64,000 nucleotides of DNA from Chlamydomonas sphaeroides (Eukaryota; Chlorophyta; Chlorophyceae; Chlamydomonadales; Chlamydomonadaceae), in assembly GCA_001662425.1 (NCBI GenBank), contig BDDC01000030.1, forward strand, positions 8,400 through 72,399, given 5' to 3'. Shown in pieces: positions 12,830-25,876 of the stretch. Under the pieces are notes generated by a model. The model saw only the letters and a list, made by a program, of their open reading frames with translations. It ran no database searches and had not been told where the DNA came from. Both the position numbers and the translations under genes were made by a program. Position 1 is the first letter of the stretch. Every line of letters starts with the position of its first letter.

Positions 12830-15800
12830 ATGTCGGGCGGCGGGCGCCACGATGCCCCCGCCGGGCCCTCGCGACCGGCAGGGGCAGCATCCTTGCTCGC
12901 GGCGGCCGTGGCTGCGAGGGGCGTCAGCGAGAATGATGGCAAGCGCCGACGCCTGGACTCGGCCCTCGCTGTGGCGCCCTCCGCGGCAGAGCCGTCAGCC
13001 AGCGCTGACAACGCCGCGACCGTATCCAGCGGGCCAGGACGCGACGCGGCGCCGCCTGCCGGCGGCGACCGCTCTGACGGACCCGCCGACGGAGCTGCTC
13101 GGCGCCGTGCCTCCGCCAAGCAAGTGAGGTTCGCCGACGAGCCCCTGCTGGCGGCGGTGGGCCCGCAGCCGCGTGCAGCAGACGCCGGCGGTGACGCCGG
13201 CGGTGGCGCCGGTGCCTCGGGCGCAGCCGCCGGCGCTGGCAGAGGCCTTGCGTCGCTGCTGGCTGGGGCCCTTGCCTCAAACCGGCCGATGCGCCTGGCG
13301 GCGCCGCCGGCCGCCGACCTGGCGCTGCCTGGATCCGTAAGCGGCGGCGGTGCCGCCAACCTGGACAACTGGCGGTTCAAGGGCCTGCCGGCGGCCTCCG
13401 ACTCCTCCTCTTCTCTGTCCTCCCATGGAGACCCCGACACGGACTTGGCCCATGGCGGCGGCGGCGGCGGCAACGGCGCCGACAGCCGGCGCCCCGCGGC
13501 ATTGGCTGCCGCCGCCACCACCCCCGCCGCCGCCCCAGCCACCGCCGCCGCCGCGCCAGCCGCCCCAGCCGTGATGCCGCTCAGTGCCACGCAGCGGCGC
13601 CTGGCTCGGAAGTTCCTGTCACGCCTGGCTCCGGACGCGGCCGAGCGCGGGCTGCGCCTGGCTCGCTGCTTCCTGCGCCCGGGCGAGGCGGCGCCGCCGC
13701 TGCTGGGGCCGCAGGCGCCGCAGCTCAGCGCAGCGGAGCACGCGGACGCCGGGTAGGGCCGACGCGGGCGGCGGGGCCGGGCCCGGGCTGGTTAGCGTGG
13801 GCCGGGCTGCTACCCCGCCACGACTGGTTGGCCTGACGGGCGCTGTAGGCTGCCGTCGGCCGTCGCGCGCCCCCAGCCGCTTTGCCTGCGGGCTCGCCGC
13901 CCGCAGCGGGGCCGCCTGCGCCGGGTGGGCAGCCCCGGCCGCCTGGCGCCCGCCCTGACCCGCGACGCTGCCGCGTGCCGTGTGCCGCGTGCTGCCCCTG
14001 ACCCGCCGCCGCGGCTGTGCCCCTGCCCCGCTGCAGTTTTGCGGCGGCTGCCTGCCTGGACCGGCTGGAGGAGCAGCAGCTGGGGTGGGCCGGGGCTGCG
14101 GGCCTGGGGACGGGAGGGGAGGCCGGCAGCAGGCCGGGGCCGCCCGTGGCGCAGCTATCCCCTGCGAAGCTGCCGAGTGAGGGTCAGGCCCTCTACGGCC
14201 GCCATGTGTCAACACGCCCTCGCTGCCCCCGCCCGCCGCTGCCGTACGACCGCGCCCCCTGCCCAGGCTGTCCAAGCTGGCGCGGCGGCTGGAGCCCGGC
14301 GCAGCTGTCGGCGGCGCCGCCGCCGCCGCCGATGCGGAGCGCGAGGCGGCGCCGCTGGCGCTGTGGACCGAGCTTGACGACGACGAGGAGTCGGTCATAC
14401 GGCTGAGCAGGGCGCTGGTGGCGGGGGCGCCCCTGCCGGCGGCGCAGCCGGCGCCGCCGCTGGCGGCGCCGCAGCCGCGGCCGCCCGCTCCGCAGCCGGT
14501 GGCGGTGGCCGGTGGCACTCGCTGGGATGAGGGGGCGGTCACGGTCGGCGGCTGGCACTGGCCCTACGGCCCGGTACCGGAGCCGCCGGCCGCGCCTGCC
14601 TGTCCCGTTGACGCCGCCGTTGCCGCCGCCGCCGCCGCCGCTGGCGGAGCCGCCGGCGCCATGGTCTTGTCGGGCGCGGACGGGGGCGCCGCCGGCGCCG
14701 CGGGGCCGTCGGCGGCGGCCGCCGCCGCCGCCGCGGGTTCCTGCGCGCCCTTTGGCTTCCGCATCAAGCGGCAGCCGCCGCAGCTGGCGGCGCCGTCGGT
14801 GGCGGAGGCGCGGGCGCGGGCGGCCTGGCTGGGCGGCTGCGGCCCCGGGTCCGCCTCGCGGTCGCGGCGCAAGGCAAGGATCTCCAAACACGACCTGGCC
14901 TTGCTGGCGGCGCCGTGGCAGCGGCGCGCGCTGGTCGTGGCCTGGCAGCGCTGGCTCGAGGGCACCGGCGGGCCGCCGCCGTCGGAGCTGCCGGCGGCGC
15001 CGGCGGCGGCGGAGGCGCTGGTGCCGGAGCGGGGTGACCTGGCGGAGGTGCAGCCGATCATGCCGCTGCTGGCGGCGGCGGTGGTTGCTGGCAACGCCGG
15101 CGGCGCGGAGGAGCTGCAAGCGGCCGTGGCGCGACACTGGCGCTACCTGACGGCGGCGGCCAGGCTTGGGATCTTGGGGTCCGGGACCAGCGGCGGTGGG
15201 CCGCAGGATGGCGGCGCCGACGCCAGCGGTGGCGGCGGCGGTGGCGAGCCTTCCGGCAGTGGAGCAGGCGCTGGCGGCGGCGCCAGCGGTGGCGCACGTG
15301 GCCGCAAACGGCGGCGTGCGACGCGGTCGGGATCCGCCTCGGACGATAGCTCGAGCTCTGGGCCGGGATTGGAATCAGGGCCCGGATCGGATTCGGATTC
15401 GTCTGGGTTGAATCTTTTTGGCCGTGCTCGGAACGCCCCCAAAGCCGGACCGGATAAGGCCCAGCTCGTGCCTCAAGCGCGGGATAATCCCAAATCCGGA
15501 TCGAAACCCCGCCCCGAAGCCAGTTTTGGCGCCAGCTCGATGCCCGGGTCCGGCTCAGCCGCTCCGCGCGACGCACCGGCGGCGGAGGCGGCCGCCCCTG
15601 GCCCCCTGGCCCAACACCGCCGACGCCCCGCTGACTCGCCTGCTGCTGCCGGCGAGCGCTGCCAGGGGCCTGGGCCGGGGGGCACCCAGCCCGGGGGCTG
15701 CGAGGCGGCGCTCGGCAGTGCACCCGCGGCGCTGCGCGCACTGGCGGACTGGGTGGTCCGCGAGCGGCAGGCCGCAGCTGCCAGCGGCCGCCGCCTGTCG

Positions 15801-18800
15801 GACCGGCAGCTGGCGGAGGCGGTGGTGGAGCGGCAGCTGCGGGCGCTGGAGCGGCGGCGGCGGCGGGCGGCGGGCGACGACGCCGGCTCCGACGGAGGCA
15901 GCAGGAGCGGCGGCAGCAGCAGCAGCAGCAGCGGAGACGTCGACGGCGACGAGGGGAATGATGGCGGGGTCGAGGAGGTTGACGGAGCGGCGGGCGGCGG
16001 CGGCGGCAGCGATGGCGCGCGCGTTCGCGGCGGCGGCGGCGCCGCCGGCGACGGCGTGATCCAATGGGCGCTCGCGGAGCGCCGCATCCTGTCGGTGGAC
16101 GAGCGGCTGCAGCGGCGCCTGGCTACTGAGACCTCGCCCATCTCGAAGGCGCGCCTGTGGGCCCTGCGGGTCCGGGCCGCGCGTAGCTACCGGGACGCGC
16201 TGCTGCGAAAGGTGCGGCCGCGGGGCCGACAGTGGCGTTGGCCGGGGCCGGGACGGGCTCGTGTGGGGCCCCCGTCACGGCCGCTGCTGCAGCCTCCGGC
16301 CGGCCGTCGCAGCGTGCTACAGGGACTGGGAGCTGGCGGCCCCCAGGGGCAGGGAGGGCGTATCCATGTGCCGCGGGGCCCCGACGCGCCCCTAGGCGCC
16401 GGCAGCGCTGCGCCCCTGGCGCACCACGCCGTTCTGCACTTGGCCCGCACCGCTCGGCTAGCACCGGCACGGGGCCCCGCCCGGCACGCACCGGCACGGG
16501 GCCCCGCCACGATCACCCCGCCTTTCTCCCCGTGCATGCGCCCCGTGAGCACCCACGTGCCTGCGCGCATCACACGTGACGGCGCTTCTCGTGACGTGCT
16601 GTGGCCCCACACCGCCCGCCGCCTTGGCACGCCCGTGTGCGACACAGCGCGAGCCCCCGTGCGAGCTGGCCGCAGCGGCTGCGCCCTGTGAGCACCCGGG
16701 GCCGCGCTGTGTGGGGGTCACCCACCCTACCTCCCTCCTGGCTCGGTTTGCGACTGACTAGTTCGCTACTCCCTCGGTACATGCCCGCCCCACCCCCTGT
16801 GCCGCGCAGGCCCGAAACATGGCGCCCCCGGGCGCGGCGCCGCGCGTGCTGCTGCGGGCGCTGCGGCGCGTGCTGGCGGTGGAGCAGCGCCGGGCGCAGG
16901 CGGCGGGCCACGTGCTGACGGTGGCGGAGCTGCGCAGCGGCGCGGCGTCGCTGCGCCGCAAGGTAGCGGCCGGGGCTGGGGCCGACGGCGACGGCGGGTC
17001 AAGCAGCAGCGGCGGCGGCGGCGGCGGTGGCGGTGGCGGTGGCAGCAGCGGCGGCGGCGGCGGCGGCACCAGCGGCAGCAGTGGCAGCGGCAGCAGCGAC
17101 GGCCGCGCCGGCAGCGGCAACAGCGGAAGCAGTGATAGCGATGACGATGACAGCGCTGGCGCTGCCGCAGTGCGCCGCCGCCGACTGCCGGATCCGGCGA
17201 ATTGCCGTGCCGGGGATCCAGGCGGGGATCCAGTCGAGGTAGACGAGCTGCTTGCGGTTCCGGATCCGGCCTGGGATCCAGACGTAAGCCTCCATGACCA
17301 CGTGGCCCTTCGTACGGCGGCTGAGGCGTACTTCGACGAGTACAGGTGGGTTAGCCCGTCACGATTGATACGGCAGGCAGGCTGCCGTACTTGTCACCAC
17401 GGCCCCGTCGTTCGTACCGCACTTAACCGTGCCGTGATGTGAGGCGAGGGCACGACGGCTGGGGGGGTGTGCTGGCGCGTGTCGGCGCCGTGCCCCGCCC
17501 GCACCGGCGCCCTTGCTGCGCCGCTCCCCAACCCCAAGAGCTGGGTTCGCCATGGGGAGGCGGAGCCAGGCCGAGCCAGCTCGCGCTCGCCTTGCCCTCC
17601 CTGCCCTTCCTCCCCCCGCCCTCCTTCCGCAGCTGGGTCCTCGACTGCAGCCGCCGCAAGCTGTACGGCGGACCGCGCCCAGGCGCCCGGGAAGAGGCCG
17701 GCGACCCAGGGCCGAGCTGGCAGAGGCGGCACCGCCGGTGGGCTCACATCCAGGTACGTGCGGCCCCCGGGCTAAGCCGCACTCGCCACATCACATCACA
17801 CCGCCCCGCGCCTCGCCGTGCAGCCCTGGTCGCCCGCTGCGTCCCGGCCCGGCCTCCCGCTTAGCGGCAGCCGGCCGCTGGCGCCGTTAGCGGGGCGGCC
17901 AACAGGGCAGGGCGGCGCCGTTAGCAGGGCGGTCCGCGTGTGCCCAACGTGCGGTGCGCGGGGCGGCTGGCGTCAGCCCATCGTGGAGCAGCGCGCGGCA
18001 GCGCCCGCCACAGCCGGGATGGCGGCGGGTAGCGGACACGGGCCCTTGGGTCGGACACCTGGAGGCCCGGGGAGGCGCAAGCCGCGGGGGACTCATCAGG
18101 GGGCAGGGGGGCAGGGGCGCAGGGGGTGCAGGGGTGCGTGGCACGTGGTAGGACCCGTGGGCGGGCGAGCGGCGGCCTGCCGTGGTGTGAGCAGCCGCGG
18201 GGCGCTCTGCCTCCGCGCGCTCGTTCATGCGCAGGTCCAGGCAATCCACGCTGCGCTGCGTCCCTGCCGCCTCCCAGCCGCCGCCCACCGCCGCCGCCAA
18301 CCCGAACCCTGGGTATGCGCCCATCCCCGCCTCCGCCTCCGCCCCGGCCGCGCTCTGCCCGCAGGACCAGCTCACCTGCGCCCACCCCGGCTGCGCCGCG
18401 CGCCGCTACGTGCACCGCCCCGCCGGCCCCGCCGCCGGCCTCGCGCCCGAGCAGCTGGCGGCGGCGGGGCTGCGGCTGTGGGTGCGCACCCCAGCCCAGG
18501 GCGGCGCCCACAACCATGCCCCGCCCGGCGGCGGTGGCGTGGTGCCGGGCGCGGGGGCGGCGGGCGCCTGGCCGCTAGCGCCCGCGGCAGCGGCAGGAGG
18601 GGCGGCGGCAGTGGGAGGTGCACCAGGAGCCGGGGCGGCGGCGGCGGCGGCGGCGGCGGCGGGGCCGCATGCTGCACCGCTGAGTGAACTGCACCGCCTG
18701 GTGCCTCAGGGCCTGCACGGTGGGGCTGGCTGGCGGGAGGCAGAGGAGCGCTGGTGGGGTTGGGTGCCCCCACGCGGCGAGCGCTGGCGACCTGCGACCT

Positions 18801-21800
18801 GCTGCTGCCTGCACCCTGCTCCTTGCACCCCCTTGCACCCCCTTGCACGCAGCCGACACACCGCTGGCGTGCCTGCTGCCGCTCGCGCTGCGGCCGCCCG
18901 CGGCGGCGCTGCCGCGTTCGTCGGCCTCCGCCGCCGCCGCCGCCGCCGCGCCCGGCGCACCGCTGACGACGGCGGCGCAGCGCGCGGCGGCGGCGGTGTG
19001 GCTGCTGGAGCCGCCGCCGCCCGCGGTATGGCGCTGCCGCGCGCTGGTGGTGCTGTGCCACCCGGAGGACCCGCAGCGCCGCGGGTGAGGCAGCCGCCCG
19101 CGCTTGCTGTGGCTGTGGCGGGGCCTGAGGTGCTCGTACGTGGCTCTGGGGCGGTGGTGGTGGCGCATGGCTTTGGGGCCATGTCGCGCTGGGTCGTGCG
19201 CTCGGGTGCGCTCGGGTGCCGGCATGCTCGGCTGCCTGAGCTGTCCCTTCACTGCTGATGGCCCGACCGACTGTGGTCTATGCTCGGCGCACTCGCTGAC
19301 ACACTGGCTGACAAGCGGCTGGCCGCCCCGCCCCGGCCCCCGCCGGCCGCCTGCTGCCCCTCCGTCAGTCACCTCACCCGCCCCGGCCGTTCGTGTCGTA
19401 CGCGCCTTCTCAGCGACTCCCTGTGACAGTGCCCTCGCCCTGTCCCCTCCCGCCCCGCTCAGGCCGGCCGCCCTCTGCGGCTGCGTCAACGCCGCAGGCG
19501 GCCTCGCCTGCTCGCAGCACCTGGAGCCCTCCGAGCCCCCGCCCCGGCAGCCCCTGGCGCCACCCGCCTCCACCTGCGCCGCCTGCGGCAGTATGCGGCC
19601 CGATGGCGCCGCCGGGCTGCTGCGGCGGGCNNNNNNNNNNNNNNNNNNNNNNNNNNNNNNNNNNNNNNNNNNNNNNNNNNNNNNNNNNNNNNNNNNNNNN
19701 NNNNNNNNNNNNNNNNNNNNNNNNNNNNNNNNNNNNNNNNNNNNNNNNNNNNNNNNNNNNNNNNNNNNNNNNNNNNNNNNNNNNNNNNNNNNNNNNNNNN
19801 NNNNNNNNNNNNNNNNNNNNNNNNNNNNNNNNNNNNNNNNNNNNNNNNNNNNNNNNNNNNNNNNNNNNNNNNNNNNNNNNNNNNNNNNNNNNNNNNNNNN
19901 NNNNNNNNNNNNNNNNNNNNNNNNNNNNNNNNNNNNNNNNNNNNNNNNNNNNNNNNNNNNNNNNNNNNNNNNNNNNNNNNNNNNNNNNNNNNNNNNNNNN
20001 NNNNNNNNNNNNNNNNNNNNNNNNNNNNNNNNNNNNNNNNNNNNNNNNNNNTTGAGGTGCCGGGCGGGTGGGAGGGCTGCAGCGGCAGCGGCGGCCGCTG
20101 CGCGGCCCTTGGTTGCGATCCGCGGGTTGGGTGAGGTGCGAAAGGGGGGGGTGGGCCACATGCTCGGCTGGGTACGTTGACCCGCAACGGGCCGAGAGGC
20201 AGGCATCGACCGGCGCGTGCTTGGCGCGGCTCAGCTTGCAAGCTGGGGCAGCGGGGCAGCGGGGCTCGGCGGCCGCCAAGGGGCGCTGATGCGGGGCAGC
20301 CCCTCCCCTGTCTGACCGCGCAGGTGTTTGGGGCCGTGGCGGCGGAGCTCGGTGACTGCGTCGCCGGCGGGGCAGCTGACGACGCCGCTGGCGGCGCCGC
20401 CGCTTATGGCGGCGCTGACGCTGATGGCGCCTTAGTGCCCAGCCCGACGCTGCTCGGCGGCGATGGCGGCGCCGTTGCCCCAGCTGGCGGTGGCAGCGGC
20501 GATGGCGGCGATGAGCGGAGCGTCATCACGGTTGGCGGCGGCCGCGCCAGCGCCTTTCACCGCTTCAGCTTTCGGGTGCGCTCCCGGCTGGTCCTGCCCC
20601 CCTGGGGCAGCTCGCGCGCTGCGGGGTTGGGGCAACTCGGGCCCGCAACCGCAACGTGCAATCGCCTGATCCCCAAACACCAACCGCCAACCTACCCAAC
20701 AGGAGGTGGTGGCCGAGGCCTACGTCGTACTGTGCCAGGCAGCCGCACGGGCGCTGCTACAGCCCCACCTGCCGCCAGAGCCACCGGCGGCCGCCGAGCC
20801 GCCGCCGCCGCCGCCACCGCCGCCGGCAGAGCATGTGCCGCCGCCAGCGCCATCCGCAGCGGCGGCTCTGTCGGCGCCGCCGCCTTCGCAGGAGCGGCCG
20901 CCGTCGCCGCCGCCGGGCGAGCGCCCGGCCTCGCCGCCGCCGGGCTTCTGGACGGATGCGGACCTGGCGGCGCTGCTCGGCGGCGACGGAGTCGCCGACG
21001 CCGCAGGCGCTCACGCCAACGGCGGGACGCTGCCGCTGCCGCCCAACCTGGTGCCGCTCGCTCCCCTGGAGCCGCAGCCGCCCCCATGGTGCCCCTCCTT
21101 CTGGCGGCAGCGGCCGGTGGGGCCCGCACATGCGCTGTGGCGCGGCTTCAAGCTGCCGCACCCCGACTCCTACGTCGCGGAGGAGCCGGGCGACCCGCCG
21201 CCGCCGCCGGCGGAAGCGGCGCCTGCGCCGCCGGCTGCGGCCGCCGCCTACCACCTACCGCTGCCGTTCCGGCGGCTGCAGCGCGCGGCCGCGGCCGCCG
21301 CGGCGGCGGCCGCCGCCGACGGCCCGGCGGGGCCGGAGGCGCCGCCGGCGGAGGCGGCGGAGGCGGCGGCGCACTGCGGCATGGTCCTCCTGCGCAGCCT
21401 CACCTGGCCCGTGGACCTGCGCGACCCGGAGGTACGGAGGAGGGGGGACCGCAGGTGGGCGGGACATGGTCACACGAAGCAGCCGCAGCTCGTGTGCTAG
21501 ACCCTGCCGCTTGCGTGAATCCTGTTGATTCGTCGACAGTTCGGCTCGATAGGCTTTCTAAGTACTGCCGACCTAGACACGTGGGCTGCTCGTTTATGGC
21601 AGCGCCAGCCGTGCCGCCCACGCACCAGCCCCGCGACACGCCGCCAACCGTCCCACTGGCATGGGCCCTGCGCGCCTGGAGCCCCACACTAGAGAGTCCT
21701 CGGCGTCCGCACCGGCGCCACTGCTACGGCCGTCCTGTTCCGCTGCCCCGGGCCATCGGCCACACCCCTCTGCCCTCTCTACCCTACCCTGCACACTCAG

Positions 21801-24800
21801 CCCCCACGGCCCCGGCCCACGACGCCCGCCCCGCAGGCCTCCTCCGGGGACTCCCCCACCGCACCCCAGCCCCCGGCCGTGGCCTGTGGCGGGCCGCTGG
21901 CCTTCCCGCCGCCCCCCGCCGCCGGCCCCTCGGACAGCCGGGCCCCGCACGGCGACCCGCCGCCGCCCCCGCCGCTGGCGCCGGAACTGGCCAGGCGCGT
22001 GGAGGCTCAGGAGGAGCAGCGGCAGCTGTGGCAGGCCACGCAGCGCCATGAGGCGGCACGCAAAGAGCATGCGCGAAAAGCGGCGGCGGCGGCCGCCGCC
22101 AAAGCGGCGGCCAAGGCCAAGGCCAAGGCCAAGGCGGCGACAGCGGCGGCGGCGGTTCCGCAGCCAGGGTCGCCGCAGGCGGCAGCAGCTGCTGCCGCCG
22201 GCGCTTCGGGGCGGCGCGGGGCGGCGGCGCCAGGCAAGCGCAAGCGTGGCCGGCGTGGCAAGGGCCAAGCACCAGGCAGCGATGCCGAGGACGGCAGCGG
22301 CTGCAGCTCCAGCGCTTCGGGGTCTGGATCCGAGGCACGCCCTGGTCCCGGGGCGGGCTCGCCCGGGGGCGCCGGCCCGGCCGCCGGCGGCGCGGCGCTC
22401 CGCGCACGCCCCAAGGCGCAGCCCGGTGCCCCAGGGCCGCCGCGGCCCCGCAGCCAGGCGCATGTGTTTGAGGACGGCGGCGCCTTTGGCACCACCCACG
22501 CAGCGCCGCTGCCGCACCAGACGCTGTCGGTGCTGGCCAGGGCGCTGGCGCTGAGCTGCCCGCAGGTGAGCTGGGGCTTTTGACGTGGGGTACCGTATCG
22601 TGGGTCTCTTTCTAGAACTATGAACGGGTATCAATGGTCGTCGTGTACAGCTGCGAACAGGACTTGGTTCCTGCTCCGTGCGTGCGCGCCTTTGCTGTGC
22701 TGCCTAGAACTAAGCGGGCCGGGCCGAACGGCCGTGGCCCTGTGCGGCCGCGGATACCGCCACCACCACCTGCCGCAACCGTGACCCTGGGGCACGTCCG
22801 TCCTGCGCGGCCGCAGATTGCGCGGAGCGTGTCGTTGTCTGGCGGCGGCGGCGGCGGCGGCGGCGGCGCTGCCCCTGCAAAGAAGAAGCGGGTACGCGGG
22901 GGCCCAGCAGCGGCGGCGGCGGCGGCGGCGGCGGCGAGCCGCAGCGGCGACGGCACTGGCGCGCAGGGGCCGGCGCAGCACGCCGTTAGCATCGGCGGAG
23001 GCGCGAGTGGCGCCGGTGCGAGCACTGGCGGCGGCGGCGACGGTGGCGGCGGAGGCGGAGGCGCCAGCGGCGGAGGCGGAGGCGGAGGCCTGAGCTGGTT
23101 CGGCGGCGAGGGCTCGCGCCCGCCCCTGGAGCTGGCGGGGCACCTGATCCGCATGTACGACACGGATGCCGCGGCGGCGCAGGTACGGCACAGGAGCGGG
23201 GCTGCGGGCGGGTGGGGGCTGGTTGCTGCTGCCGCCGTGGAGGCCCATGCCCGCCGCTTCATGCCGCTGCCCGCCTGCCTCCGCCGCCCTCAGATGGGGC
23301 TCCACCCGCTGGGGCTGCCGTACGCCGTCACAGCTGTCGACCCGCGCCGCCGCATCGAGCCGGCCGCGCTGCTGCCGCTGGAGCAGCTCAGGGCGCAGCA
23401 CACCGCCGCCGCCGCTGGCTCCGCCGCAGCTGGCTCCGCCGCCGCCGCCGCTGCCGTCACGCCCGGCAGTCGCGAGTGGCTGCTAGGCTTGGTGCGGCGG
23501 CAGGAGCAGCCCTGGGCCGAGCGGTACGGAGGGCCCACGGGGCCGGATGGTACGGCAGGCGAGGGTGCGGCGTTTGAGGCGTCCGGCAGGCTGGCTTGGC
23601 TGCCGCGAGCGGCGCACCAGCAGGCGGCGGCGGCGGCCGTCGCCGTCGCGGCGGCGGCGGCGACGCCGGCGGCGGGCGGGCCGAAGGCGCTGGCGGCGGC
23701 GGTGCGTGACGCGGTCGCGGTCGCGCTGAACGGCAGCGCGGCGATGCTGGCGCTGAGCCCGGAGGTGGAGCCGGCGATGCTGGCAGCCGCCGAGGCGGTG
23801 GCGGCGGCGCAGCCGCTGCCGCCGTGCGACCTGCTCTCGCCGTCGCCTGTGGGCCCGGCACCAGCGGCAGCGGCGGCGACTCAGGGCCTGGCGGCACCGG
23901 CCCTGCCGGAGGCGGCGGCGGCGCTCGGTCGCGGCGCGATGCCGCCGGCTGTCGTGCGGCCCACGGCGCACCGGCGGCCTCTGCCTCGCTCCACCGTCGC
24001 CGCCGTGCTGCAGTACTGCGCGGCGTGGGAGGCGGAGACCCTGAGCGCCCGGGCGGCGACGGCGCTGGAGCAGCTGACGGAGGCGGCGGCGCCGCAGCCC
24101 CGGCGGCGGCTGCAGGCGCCGCCGGCGCCGCCGACCGGCGGCGGCGGCGGCGGCTTGGCGGTCGCTGCCGTCGCCACTGCGGTTGGGCTGCACCGCGAGG
24201 TCGCCAAGAGGCGGCGGCTGCAGCTGATCAACGCCAACAGAGCCGTCGAGTGAGTGAGCCACGTCGGCCCTCGTAGCTTAGCCGATGGAGTCGAAACGAG
24301 GACGGAGCCACCTCCCGCCACGCCCAAACTCCCAGAACGCTTCTGACACCCCGCGCGGACCCCATGTCTTGCCATGCCCCTCCCCTGTAGGCTGCTGGCG
24401 GCCATGCCGCAAGACCTGCTGCAAGCCGTGCCCGAGGGCGCGGAGGCCGACGCCGACGGCGGCGCCGCCGCCATCGTGGCCGCCGCCGCTGACGGCGCCG
24501 GCGGCGGCGCCGGCGCCGACGCCGTGCTGAAGTGCCTGTCCGAGCTGCGTCCGCTGCCTTGGTCGTCGCTCGGGGTCCCCATGGGCGACCCATGGACGCG
24601 GCCCGAGCCGTGGCGGCTGCGCGAGCGGGCGACTGCGCTGTGGCTCAGCCGACGCCTGGCGGCGGCGGCGGCGGAGGCGGATGCCGCCGCCGCCGGGCCC
24701 AGCACCAGCACCGCCTTCGCCGCCGCTGGCGGAGGCGCGTGGCGGCAGTGGACGAACCACGCGCCGGCGCTACCGGCGCCAGACGCGCCGGCGGCGCTAA

Positions 24801-25876
24801 CGGCGGCGCCGCCGCCGCCCCTTCCGCCGCTGCCGCCGCAGGTCGAGATGATGTTTGCGCTGGCGCGGGCGTCGGGCTTGCGAGAGGACGTCGTCGCGGC
24901 GGCGTCGCTGCGCTTCCGCGCGCTGACGGAGCCACCTGGCGGCGGCGCCGCCGCCGCCGCCGCGCAGCTGGGAGAGCACGAGGCGGCGCGGCGGAGCCGC
25001 CGCCACCTGCTGCCGCCGCCGCCGGCTCAGGACCCGGACCCCGACGTCGAGCCCGACGACGGTTCCGACCCCTGGGCGGGCGCGGCGCGCCACTGCAGCC
25101 ACTGCGGCAGCCACCAACACACGGACGGCGTCGACGGCCCGCCCTGCCCCCTGCGCGACACCCGGGGCCGGGCGCCGCCGCTGGAGGAGGACGAGCAGCT
25201 GGAGCTGCGGCTGCTGCTCAAGGAGGAGACGCTGGTGGCGGCGGCGGCGACGGCGGCGCCGCCGCCGCCGCCGCCGGGGGTGCTCGGGAGCAGCAACGCC
25301 ACCGGCGGCGGTATGGGCGGCGCGTTGGGTGGCGGCGGCGTGGGGAGCGCAGTTGAGGCAGGGGGAGGCGGGGAAGGCGGGGGCCTGGCGGGGCTCAGGG
25401 CTCTGCTGGCGGGGCGGCCTGGCGTGTTAAGCGTTGGCGGCGGCGGCGGTGGCGGTGCCGCGGGACTGAGCTCGCCGCCTGGTCCCGCGCGAGCGCCGGC
25501 GCCCGGCCTCGAGCCCAAGCCGGAGCCGGAGCCGCAGAGCAGTGAGGACGGGGGGCCCAGCGGCAGCGACGGCAGCGGCAGCGAGGGAACGGGCGAGCGG
25601 CGCAACCGGCCTGGGGCAGCCGCGGGTTGGGCAGGCGCGGTGGCAGTGTCGATGGCAGCGGCGGCGCTTCCTGCGGCGGCGGCGGCGGCGGCGCCCGGCG
25701 GGACGGGACTTGGCGGCGGCGGCGGCGGAGGGGCGGCGTCGTCCGGCGGGACCGGACTTGGCAGCAGCGGTGGAGGCGGCGGAGGGGCTGCGGCGCTCCT
25801 GGCGGCAGCAATGGGCGCAGCACGCCGCGGGCAGGGCGTGGGCCCCTCGGGCGGCGGCGGAGGGGCGCGGGGCTAG
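12830..25876 (+). CDS. Very large Ala/Gly-rich, probably nuclear protein of unknown function
   Basis: I do not recognise this gene. Exons that chain in frame: 12830-13752, 14037-~14176, 14267-16211, 16810-17345, 17633-17753, 18365-18719, 18853-19084, 19463-gap, 20324-20575, 20703-21431, 21837-22565, 22817-23182, 23294-24249 and 24391-25876 (TAG). Together they give about 2,980 residues plus whatever the N gap hides. The junction from exon 2 to exon 3 is unresolved. Between long GCN/GGN homopolymer tracts lie ordered segments: ISKHDLALLAAPWQRRALVV, DERLQRRLATETSPISKARL, VAEAYVVLCQAAARALLQ and SELRPLPWSSLGVPMGDP. Basic nuclear-localisation-like motifs are GRKRRRATR, GKRKRGRRGKG and PAKKKRVRGG. 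Cys/His clusters are CAHPGC, CGCVNAAGGLACSQH plus CAACG, and near the C-terminus a zinc-knuckle-like CSHCGSHQH..CP. Chromatin or transcription is a guess from the localisation signals only. It could be two genes joined across the gap. Confidence 0.6.
16465..16510. repeat. Near-perfect 27-bp direct repeat in intron of the large gene
   Basis: A stretch beginning CACCGGCACGGGGCCCCGCC occurs twice, 27 bp apart, within the intron 16212-16809. Confidence 0.7.
19631..20051. other. Assembly gap (421 N)
   Basis: A run of N inside the large gene, starting 168 nt into the Cys-rich exon that begins at 19463. At least the end of that exon, and possibly further exons, are missing. All ORFs across it are artefacts. 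Confidence 0.99.

Noticed and set aside
13619..16141. Long open frames on the minus strand opposite the large gene
   Set aside because: They are GC-rich antisense shadows: the plus-strand frames chain through splice sites in phase, while the minus frames give only Arg/Pro/Ala-rich strings.
18575..20279. ORFs spanning the N run
   Set aside because: They are produced only by translating N as an unknown residue.
25093..25155. Assigning the large protein to TAF1 or CIR1 on its zinc-knuckle-like motif
   Set aside because: Spacing differs (H-x8-C) and none of the other TAF1 or CIR1 blocks could be found.
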